Below, in pieces: positions 31,001-39,489 of a stretch of 39,489 nt of DNA. Positions within the stretch are counted from its first letter, which is position 1; every line of letters starts with the position of its first letter. The notes beneath the pieces are model-generated. The model was not told where the DNA came from. It ran no database searches and saw only the letters and a program-made list of their open reading frames with translations. The position numbers and the translations under genes are program-made. The DNA is from Chara braunii (taxonomy: Eukaryota > Streptophyta > Charophyceae > Charales > Characeae), in NCBI GenBank assembly GCA_003427395.1, contig BFEA01000247.1:47070-86558 (forward strand), written 5' to 3'.

Positions 31001-31639
31001 GGCCATGCGTTATAACCTATGATGATGTTGGCAATCACTTCGATAAAGGTAAACCCCAGGGTCGAGTACAATGGACAACTATGGGACCGAGGTGACGGCC
31101 ACAAACTCAAACGTGTACCGTGCTTCGACATTCACCAACATGCGAGATTAGAATGAGTCTTCCGCTAGAACATGGGAAGATACATCGTCATACTAATTCT
31201 TTCTCTTGCTCAATGTTATCTTCTCAACTAATTTGCTCGTCACTATTTTAACACAAAATCTAACTCGACCATTGAGCTTGCCAGGGTAAAAAATCCCTCA
31301 CTTAACACTCTAATGTGCTTAAGTTCGTTGGAAATCGAGTGAGTTAAACAACTTCCGCCCCGCCATACCCACTTTTTTCCTCGTCTTCGCCTCCTCCGTT
31401 GTCATCAACCTTCCCTCTCTCGTCTCCTTTTATTCCTAATTAGTCCACCATTTACGTTACTCACCAACCAGCCTTACCCAAACTCCTTCCATGATTTCAT
31501 AAGAGAACCCTTCTTTTGTCCGCATGTTGGGCTTTATGCCCAGCTCGGCTTGCCCGACCAGCCAGCTCTCCTCCTTATCTCACTGTGAACCAGCCCACAA
31601 ATCGAGCCTAAGTTTACTAAAAAAAGTGGGACTAAGCTA
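28031..31639. other. Intergenic sequence, no supported gene
   Basis: No open frame here shows a recognisable domain. 28490-28930 is biased to A and C on the plus strand, with CACAACA and CAACAA recurring. AGGTAAGT at 29375 and GGTAAGT at 29483 look like splice donors on the plus strand but no adjoining exon can be supported. A weak dispersed repeat is listed separately. Confidence 0.45.
30224..31190 (+). repeat. Dispersed motif, three copies 440-470 bp apart
   Basis: GAATCTTTCGCTAGAACATGGG (30227, given loosely), ATTAGAATGAGTTTATGCTAGAACATGGG (30701) and the similar sequence at 31147 share TAGAATGAGT and GCTAGAACATGGG. The second and third also share an upstream TCACCAA. The regular spacing suggests a decayed tandem array of units near 450 bp. 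Confidence 0.6.
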
Positions 31640-31835
31640 AAAAACCACACTAATCCCTATTCCATTCCAGTTTTAACGAATGTCCCAAGGACAACGACCT
31701 TGAGGTATCATCATGAAACGGACTGGCCCAAGGTAACTCCGAACTGCAGTATGTCGCTCATCTACTCCCAACAGATATCGAACTCAGGTCTGTATTTCAA
31801 TAGTTCAGGGGTGTACCAGCTGAGCTAAGCCAAAT
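31640..31835 (-). mobile_element. tRNA-derived SINE-like sequence
   Basis: On the minus strand TAGCTCAGCTGG (rc of 31816-31827) is a good Pol III A box and GAGTTCGATATC (rc of 31774-31785) a B box, with about 31 bases between, the usual SINE or tRNA spacing. A tRNA proper is unlikely: the presumed acceptor strand (TTTGGCT) has no partner downstream and the T stem does not pair. Unrelated sequence and T-rich stretches follow to about 31640. The 3' end is approximate. Confidence 0.55.
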
Positions 31836-34800
31836 GGTTCCATGACCGATCACGGGACCTGCACCGGCTGCGTGGGAAAACAAAAGGGGGGGGGGAAAAA
31901 CAAGGAGGGGAGAAAAAAAAAAGGTTGTTAAAACCGCCCTTTAGCCCCGCCCATGATCGGGGATGGCATAAAACCAAAGGGGATAGTCTTACCAAACCCT
32001 CAACCCCTCGGTTCCTTCAAGCTGCTCCATCGCTCCTCTCACCGCCAATTGTTGGCTTCGAGCTCTGTCTTTGCTGTACGAAAGTCAAGGCTGATATTAG
32101 TAGTTTCACAATTCCATATAAACGAGTGTTGCGTGGTGCGCGGGCCTACTAAACGCCCCAAGACCACATCTTCATCTATTGGTCGAACCCACGATCGCCG
32201 AACCCCATTCCCCACCACACAAAGGCCCTGGCTCCGCTCATAACCGACATACGCACCACTCCTCACTTAAAAGTCACGCCTTCATCATTCCAGCCATGAA
32301 AACTCAAAATCTATCTATACTAATCCTCCGTTTACCCTTACCTTCGCCGTGACTACGAAAGAACTCCTACTGGCGGGCAAACACATCACGGTGCTCCTCT
32401 TTGCGTGTTGTACGGATTTGAAAGTCCCTTCAAATAAAAATCAAAATAGCCTCCTCAAAAAACCACTGCATCGACCGTCGAACCTGACACCGGTTACGAA
32501 AAAGCCACCTCCTTGCACTCGTATGCGCCACACAGAGACATATCAACCAAAAGAAAATATCGTTTAATCATAATTTAATAAAAAACAAACATTTAACCAG
32601 CAGAATGTCGACTAGCGTCACGAAAATAAAATAAAATCACACTCGCTTGAAACTTACGCACTCACATACTCCCTATTTTTCCTTTGAGCTGACAGTCGGT
32701 CACAGAAAGGAAAACTGGCCACGGCTCACTCGGCGCATCCGATTTCGAGTCAAAACCCCTTCTTGTCACTTGCAAAACCAGGGCGGATACCCTTGTAGGA
32801 GTATTCGCGTCGATAGCTTATTGGATCACATTAAGCGATCTCCCCGTTACTCCGAACGATCAAAACCCACCAATTCAATCATGACTCAAATGCTGACGAC
32901 AGAAGATCCAATCCGATAGACCGACTGACTTCGTTTTGAGGGTTCTATCATGCCTGTAACGACTATCTGCTGTCAAGGTTTCAACCCGAGTCTCCTTTGT
33001 CCCGTCGTCGGATGCCTGCATACTTGATCGGTACTACAACATAGACCTCATGTGGTTATAAAACTCCTAATGGTCCTCTTTCTTTGTCTTGGACAATTGT
33101 TGGTTCATCGTTCGATGTTACTCATCGTCCCACATGCAGGGTTATAACTTAGGACGCGAGCCCTAACCAATACCTTTATAAGACATTCTCGCATTTTTCA
33201 CAATTTACACATAAAAAAACGTATAAGATCACAACAAAAAACTCCTCTTGAAGTCTAGTATAGAAGGGTCGGGTTTCCATCTTCGCCCACCATAGTGTGG
33301 TTGATTGGGCCAGATCTACGACCCACCACGTTGTTATCTTAGCGACAGTGCCCTCGTCGGTTGCGCAAAAATATGAGATTTCTCCTGATAAAATTTCGAT
33401 AAGGACTGTAACAAACAAACTCGAGTCTTATCCCTCTAATATCTCGCGGGATTAAGGCTTTCTAGATCGATCACACTCCTTAATCCTTATCTTCTGGTGA
33501 GACGTGGGCCCGCTGCCAGGTTGCGCCGGTCGGCAGCCGACACTAGGGTTGCGCACCGGTGATGCTAAAACTACCCTTTAGCATCATTCTAACTGAGCAG
33601 TGTGTCGCAATAAACTTGGGCCTACTGCAGGACTACGCAGAGCTCCGTTTGACTCAAAGACATCTACCAGCTAACTATTGGACAACATAGAGGGCATAAC
33701 ATCCTTTCAAAAAATACAAATTCACCTCCAGATTCACAGGGTCGTGACCTCTCACTTAATCAGAGCAGTAGGTCACACATCTTAAGATCATTTCTCAAAA
33801 GTTTCACCATCTTTGCGACATTTCACAATTTCAAGAATGAATAACCACTTTCTTAGTCCTTCTCATCAGACTTTATTATTAAGATTGTTTTCCATATCAT
33901 TTTCAATAATTTAACCACCTTCTACTTAAAAGGAGTCAATCATAGAATCATTAAACCATCTTCCACTTGAAGTTGAGTCACAATATCATTATCAAACCAC
34001 ATTTCATTTGTAAGACCATAGAATCATACTACGCTGAGGGACCAGCTTATGGGTCCTGAACACAATTCACTTTAACAAAAACATTTGACATGGACAAACT
34101 TTGAGTCTCATAAGGCAAATAAATCCCTTGGGATTTTCACACATTTTCATCAATCAACTATGTTTTTCCTGCTCATACTTAAGCTCTTAGTCTGTCCATA
34201 CGACAGAATGGTTAAGTATAGAGAAGAGTAGGCAATTCAGATGTTTCACATTAAGAAGTCACGAGGTGCACCAAGCATTCCTTTCACACAAAAATCGTCG
34301 TACATCATTATAAGTTTACACACATGAGAGTGACTTTGATTGCCGGATAAAAGAGATAGAGTCAAATCTCAAATATTTTTATAGTTGGGATATCCCAACT
34401 CAAATGAAACACGATAACCACAATGTCACGATGTGTTGCACAAATGTCATGGCCTCAATAACTGAAGTAAAAAAAAAGTCTCAACCGAGGTGCAACCGCA
34501 CCCATTAACTCGGAAGAAACAAGAAGACAAAAAATGTATCTAAGTATCACATAAGTAAAACAAAAGTACAAAGAGCTTCAATAAATTGAATGTCTAAAGT
34601 GACATCGGATCAAAACGCTGCACATATCACTCTCTCATAACACAGTACAGCCCATGGAAAAAATCTTACACTAACGTACGAGGTTATAATATCACCTATC
34701 CCCGCTCACCTGTCACCACACAAATGTACAAATATCCATGTTCGCTAAAACATTAAGACATATCCTTGATCTCACCTCTAGTTCCAACCCTATACACATG

Positions 34801-35587
34801 TAGGACTGGAGGTGCTTCATGATCGAGACGACAAAATCCAGTAAAACCAACAGGTCGTTACTCAATATCTCATAAACCACTCTATGACTCACTCAAATCA
34901 TAAAACTAATACCCACCAATCCAAATGTATTTTACATATGCAGACATTTGTGAGGGCATCTCGAGGTCGTATAGTTGAAAAGAATCGCAAGTCTCAAAAT
35001 ATAATTACCTCGCCCTGATTTTCATGGCGATATCTCCAAGAGAATGCAAGTGCCAAAACAAAATAGGAACCACAACCGAAACGTCATAGCAACGATGTTG
35101 ACAAGGACATATCTCCAATGCGATCACTTATTGATCTTAAACCTACACTCTCAGCCACACTCACAACAACCTTAAATTCACGGTGATCTCCACTTGCGCA
35201 AGGCTCACACTTATACCACGATCATGCTCTAGCCATTTTATCTTCTAGCCTAAGGTAGACACAAAAATTTGAAAAACACGTATCCAAAGTACCCTTTAGA
35301 ATCTCATGATCCAACATATACACACAAAGCACACTAAAATGTACATCTAAGAAACTGAAGAATCTCACACAATATACATCTAAAATCCTACCAACTGCCA
35401 TGAAACTGAAGATCGCACAAGAAACCTGTCCACTTTGTCAGCCTCTATACCAACATATGTACAAATTGACCCGAATGACCTAAAATAAAACCCCTAGTGC
35501 TTAAGTTTCTAAACACAAAGATCAAGGTCAATCGGCTCTCACGCCGCAATACTCTCGCTAATCCTATCCTTTTTACCACCTTCACGA
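31836..35587. other. AT-rich intergenic sequence, no supported gene
   Basis: No recognisable coding sequence on either strand. Small items: a G-run and A-run at about 31876-31922, an 18-bp perfect palindrome AGTTGGGATATCCCAACT at about 34384-34401, and two or three related 41-bp units around 33914-34020 that start ACCA(C/T)(C/T)TTC. A minus-strand frame at 33176-33418 has no visible domain. Confidence 0.45.
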
Positions 35588-36695
35588 TCACCTGTCACCT
35601 CGTCCACCCTCTCCATAGCCTTGGCCACCTTTTCTATAATCTTGGTCAACCTTCCTATTCCAATCGCCACCACGACCGTCGCCATTACGTTCACCTCCAC
35701 TTTGACCTCTTCCATTGCCATGCCTGCCGCCACCACGGCTTCCAGTGCCTTGAGCACCGTTCCCGTGGCCTCTTCTAACATCTTGCTCTTGGCCTCTCCC
35801 ACTAGTTGCACTACCCTGCGACATTCGTTGTGCCAGTGGAGGGGGCGGCCCCACACGTCGGGTTTGTTTTGTCAGAGGGTCAGGGAACATCAGGTTCATT
35901 AGTAGGCCGAAGCAAGGTCCATATTGGCTTGTGGGGCCCTGACCACATAGTGTCGAGGGCGGTCATGGGCCCATTGGATTGCATGGCGGTCATCACCCAT
36001 ATAATACATGCTCAATCGAAGGGTTTCTGCTGATGTCAGTCTGTTTTCTAACCTTTGAGGAGTGGCTGCCGCCTGTTGCGAACACTGCCACTTTCCAGTA
36101 CCTTGAACTCCTTGAGCCAGGTTTCTCGCCTTCCACTGAGCCCTTGTCAATTAAGGAGGTTTACGCTCCTTCTCCATCTTAACCATCGTCTTATGTTTTC
36201 TCTTTCTTGAATGCTAAACCATCTTTTATGAACCTTCATGAGATGTGGAAAACGTCGATCATTATCATCAATTTTCTTTCCACTCCTACCAACCGGTTTG
36301 CTTGGCGTTCCTTCTGAAACCTTCCGCTTGCCTTTCCTGGCTTCTTTCAATTGTCTCATCCTCTCTTCTACTATCCCCACTTGTTTTAATATACCACTTA
36401 ACTCCCCTTGCGCCGACGCACCCCTGATAACTTGCATAGGGTTATCACAACACTGGTCCTCCACTCCATCTTCCAAAATCCTTAACCTCAAAGAACTCTC
36501 AAACCCGCTATGGGCCTGCAACTTTAGCATGAGAGTATATACTTCCTCACTGAACTCCTCACAGATGAATAACAGCAACGTGCTCCACATTGTCCTTTCG
36601 TCCCACATCTTTGTGAAGTTGAAGTCATGGTAGTCGTGTAGGAACTTAGACAAGTTATTCCCTCGAAACACCAGGGCCTGAAGATTTAGGGTCAT
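35588..36695 (-). pseudogene. Retrotransposon Gag-like pseudogene
   Basis: The best frame (36695 down to 36147, 182 residues) begins with MTLNLQALVFRGNNLSKFLH, followed by WDERTMWSTLLLFICEEFSEEVY. The F-x-G-x-N-L-S-x-F-L start, then a W-x-E stretch and a helical region, resembles the Gag/capsid domain of plant gypsy elements. A TAG lies directly upstream of the ATG, preceded in frame by LLRELVPD, so the original start was further upstream. The frame continues with stops; farther along, 35899-35588 is Gly/Arg/Asn-rich (RGG-like), as in a basic nucleocapsid region lacking a CCHC knuckle. No pol or LTR for this element is recognised. Orientation is opposite to the other retroelements. Confidence 0.5.
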
Positions 36696-37147
36696 CTAGT
36701 CAGGTACTAACTCTCGCAGTAACACTTTAGCGAGACATAAGCTCCTTCAGAGCAGGATCTTAGCTAGTCTACTTTTTCCAGCCATGATGTTGTTGTTGGC
36801 CTGAGCACTCATGACAAATAATAGAACATCAGACTGTAGCATGAAAAAACTAAAAACAAATAAGGGCAAATAATGTTGTCAATATCCAAGCACACTAGCA
36901 GTTTAAACACCCATATGGCAAGGTTTAAGACCTTAGTTATCCCTACAATGACCTTATAGATGTAAGGAACAATATACAACCCACACAAGCATAACATGTC
37001 AAGTAAAACTATAGACTAATGGCATAAGTTGTCGTTACGACTAATAAATTTAGCAGCAAGATAATCATGAATATACCATTAAACATTGTATTAATATGAT
37101 ACGCATGCCTGAGGTAGTGTCAGTATCTCTTTCAGACATATAGTTGC
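36696..37147. other. No recognisable feature
   Basis: Contains AT-rich sequence between the minus-strand gag remnant and the next minus-strand frame. Nothing can be assigned. Confidence 0.45.
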
Positions 37148-37462
37148 TTAAATTTCATCCGATTGATCAAATTGCATATACGGGTCATCAGAGTTTACAT
37201 AATTTTTGGCAATGTCGGCAATATTATGAAGGTCCCAGTTACAAAGCGAGGACTTTATTGGAAAATACAATTTGTATACTATCTCACGTACACGACGCCG
37301 GTGCCCCCATCCTCGTATTGTCCTCGTGGCTTTTGTTGTTGCTTCTATTATTTCTCGCTCCACAAAACATTCTCTCGCCAGAAACTCAAATAACAGGACT
37401 CGGAACGACGTTGAGGAAATAATAAATTTTTTAACGCCTCTGACTCTAACACAAATGGACAC
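37148..37462 (-). pseudogene. Uncharacterised minus-strand open frame, possible coding remnant
   Basis: 104 codons with fairly balanced amino-acid content, including REIIEATTKATRTIRGW and NWDLHNIADIAKNYVNSD. I recognise no family. It lies upstream (minus strand) of the gag remnant, so it might belong to the same element, or be chance. The plus strand is also open here, which lowers confidence. Confidence 0.2.
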
Positions 37463-37975
37463 TGGTTCCTCTCTTTCCTATAATATTCCTCTTGTCCACT
37501 TCGTGGCTACTGCCTCAGCTAGCCATAAGGGCTTTGAAACCAGGTCCCCAGGTCCAAGTACCAACTCGATACCAAGTTAGTCCAAAAGGATGTTGAAACA
37601 TGATGCGTCACCCTCACAACCACACCGTCTTGATCATCTTCGAATCCATATCTGCATTCATGACTCGTCTCGGCAATGACATCTCAAGTCTGCCCTCTCT
37701 TTCAGCTAGGAAGGTCATGTTAGGATATTTTTTAACATACGACATCTCAACTAGCTTCAACTCCCTCTAGATCCTGCTCATACAAACAAAGCGTCCAACA
37801 ACACACCTCTCCTCACTATGTCGAAACCCTCATCTTACAACCCTCATTCTTGAAGTTAACTTTCAGTTATCTTTTACCAAAGTTTTATCTCTTCCAGCAT
37901 TTACGGCCATCCAACACAAAAACAATAGCAATAATAATGCACGATAATAATAATGTACTTACAATTTCATAATAT

Positions 37976-38029
37976 TAAATATTACGATAGTTTTCACTTA
38001 TAGAAGTGAAATACTATTATAACGATATT
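37976..38029. repeat. Palindrome of about 52 bp, AT-rich
   Basis: ATAGTTTTCACTT (37987) faces AAGTGAAATACTAT across a 5-base loop, and AATATTACG/CGATATT extend the symmetry outward. The surrounding 37910-38220 is full of AATAAT. It could be a short MITE-like foldback. Confidence 0.6.
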
Positions 38030-38319
38030 AATAATAAACACCATAATGGTTAAATACATATCATCAAAAATTAAGATATAAATATTACATTAATTATCCA
38101 TCATAACCATTAGCAAGTTCATATATGTGCCTCAAAACAAAAGAAAAACAAATAATAAAAATCGAAAGAAATTCCCAACAATAAAAATTTAGAGATGTAA
38201 TAATAATAACAATGTTATATTCCACCTTCCAGACTTTGACAGAAATATATTGTGTCGATGGGCAGTGTAATCTTTTTTTAAATGGATAAAATTGTAAATT
38301 CTTAATCCCCGTTTGAGGA

Positions 38320-38595
38320 TCAAGCCTCACTGCTTCTCCCTTCGATTCCAATATTTGTTCCTTGTAGACCCTCATCGATGAGGAAGACAACCTCCCCACA
38401 CACGCTCCACGATGATCTGTCCCCTCGCGTGCTGATGAACCCGCCATATACGGTTGGAGAATTGACCCCTACCCCTTGTGGCATGGAGTAGTTGCTTTCC
38501 GCACTGATCATGGTCTGACAAGACTCAAACACTTTCCTCCTATTTAGTAGTGATGTTGTAATTTTATCATGAAGGGTTGGACGACAACACCCCAT
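38320..38595 (-). CDS. Possible exon or gene fragment, uncharacterised
   Basis: 91 codons on the minus strand, containing SPTVYGGFISTRGDRSSWSV and EVVFLIDEGLQGTNIG. Composition is more protein-like and less AT-rich than its flanks, which is the only support. No domain, splice partner or start context can be named. Confidence 0.2.
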   Translation of the reverse strand: MGCCRPTLHDKITTSLLNRRKVFESCQTMISAESNYSMPQGVGVNSPTVYGGFISTRGDRSSWSVCGEVVFLIDEGLQGTNIGIEGRSSEA

Positions 38596-38599
38596 TATG

Positions 38600-39190
38600 G
38601 ATCAGGAACATAGTTCCGGTGTGGGCCTCATTAATACTTACAACATAAGATTATAACTTCCTCAAAATCATCTTTAAGAAAAATGATAACTTCAGGATTG
38701 CAACTTATTTTAGGGTAGACTTCACACATTGATAATTTTTTGATAAATTCATCTTTCCAAGGAGCTGGTAACTTCATTCACTGCATCGGATATGAATTTT
38801 GCGCAACATCTCTAGCCCCTTTTTGAAGAGCAACCCAGATGTATAAGCTTAAATGAAAACACATAAGTGAATAAATAAAAATTGAGTAACTTATACAGAT
38901 CGACGCAGATGGATATTTTTCAAATAGATAGGCTCAGATAGATAATTCATATGAATAACCATTAATGAGTAACACCATCAAATAAGATAAAATAACTTAC
39001 ATAACCTCACATGAATAAGCATTAAATAAGCTTACTTAAATGAATTTGACGCAAATGGATAAATTTAACATATACCCTTAAAGGGATAACCTCAAAAGGA
39101 TAAACTCAAGCGCTTAGCTCCAACTACATAGATTCAAGTGGGTGATCTTCATCTGAAAGGACTAAAATGAAAGCCTCATACTACTCGGAT
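38600..39190. other. AT-rich sequence with short degenerate GGATAA/GAATAA repeats
   Basis: GAATAA and GGATAA recur irregularly from about 38870 to 39110, for example AAATGGATAAATTTAAC and AAAGGGATAACC. No gene is seen. Confidence 0.4.
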
Positions 39191-39194
39191 CTCC

Positions 39195-39404
39195 TCACCA
39201 AATTGAACATAAATAAGATGGTTCCATGTAAGTCTCTTCACTATCTCGCTGACTACACTCAGGATCAAAATCCTCCTTGCAAAAACGGCACCATGAACAT
39301 CTCTCGCCGTCTACTACTGCTTGTAACCAGGGTTGTCGAGCCCCGGCCCCGGGGCCCCAGCGGGGGTCCCGGAGGCCGGGGGTCGACACCCCTGGCCCTG
39401 GCAA
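39195..39404 (-). pseudogene. Short minus-strand frame with CxxC; possible BED-finger-like fragment
   Basis: The frame carries CSWCRFCKEDFDPEC, reminiscent of the start of BED zinc fingers in hAT transposases (CxxC followed by F). The His or Cys pair expected later is not visible and the frame ends soon after, so this is a weak suggestion. It abuts a very GC-rich, partly palindromic stretch (39330-39489) at the edge of the window. Confidence 0.2.
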
Positions 39405-39489
39405 AAAAAGTAAAAAAAAAAAATACAGGGGGGTGCGCAGCCGCAGCCTGCACCCCCTGGGCCAAACTGCAATATTGGCAGGGCGGGGG
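39330..39489. other. GC-rich palindromic stretch at window end
   Basis: CCCCGGCCCCGGGGCCCC and CCCGGAGGCCGGGGG-type self-complementary blocks stand out against the AT-rich flank; an A run at 39402-39423 lies inside. It may be the terminus of another mobile element that continues past the window. Confidence 0.4.

Noticed and set aside
31743-31835. Functional tRNA gene on the minus strand
   Set aside because: A and B boxes are present, but acceptor and T stems do not pair.
37272-37580. 102-residue plus-strand frame
   Set aside because: Shares its region with an equally open minus-strand frame and shows no recognisable motif.

Overview
The window reads as nuclear DNA of a repeat-rich plant-lineage eukaryote. 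It has no bacterial-style operons, it carries L1-like LINE and Ty3/gypsy coding remnants, it has long (CT)n, (AC)n and (GA)n microsatellites, a tRNA-derived SINE-like sequence, and assembly gaps and scattered N bases. The retroelement protein style makes a streptophyte (charophyte) alga such as Chara my best guess, but that is inference and not proven by anything in the sequence. I find no intact single-copy host gene.

Layout. 1-362: a chain of near-perfect palindromes bordered by microsatellites. 363-2242: no gene; plausibly LINE 5' untranslated sequence. 2243-14350: a decayed LINE with ORF1 (CCHC knuckle), ORF2 (AP endonuclease, reverse transcriptase, zf-RVT-like C-terminus), 3' UTR and poly(A). 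ORF2 is split at 7030/11808 by an insert of about 4.77 kb that I infer from ORF2 continuity and a 9-base direct repeat at both edges. The insert encodes nothing I recognise but is packed with hairpins, among them a clean three-way junction (8997-9073) and two hairpins sharing one loop on different stems (10604-10709). 14724-15000: (GA)n spanning an N gap.

15168-24551: a degenerate Ty3/gypsy-type LTR element. Two 0.83 kb direct repeats (about 30 substitutions, no indel by eye) enclose a 5' leader of about 4.2 kb made largely of three kinds of tandem repeat (82, about 54 and about 30 bp), a gag-like region I cannot assign with certainty, the last part of RNase H, and an integrase with intact HHCC and DD35E residues and a lysine-rich tail. 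Protease, reverse transcriptase and most of RNase H are missing.

24552-39489: clearly more AT-rich and gene-poor. It contains a 125/157 bp tandem array (25622-26330), an array of about ten small hairpins with a conserved 12-nt loop and changing stems (26541-27307), a +,+,-,+ arranged repeat cluster (27663-28030), a minus-strand SINE-like sequence (31640-31835), a minus-strand gag pseudogene (35588-36695) and weak minus-strand coding remnants near the right end.

The coding sequences here do not work together as a pathway; they are layers of nested and decayed mobile elements. The parts that look least explained are the structured non-coding ones: the hairpin-packed insert and the conserved-loop hairpin array at 26.5-27.3 kb.
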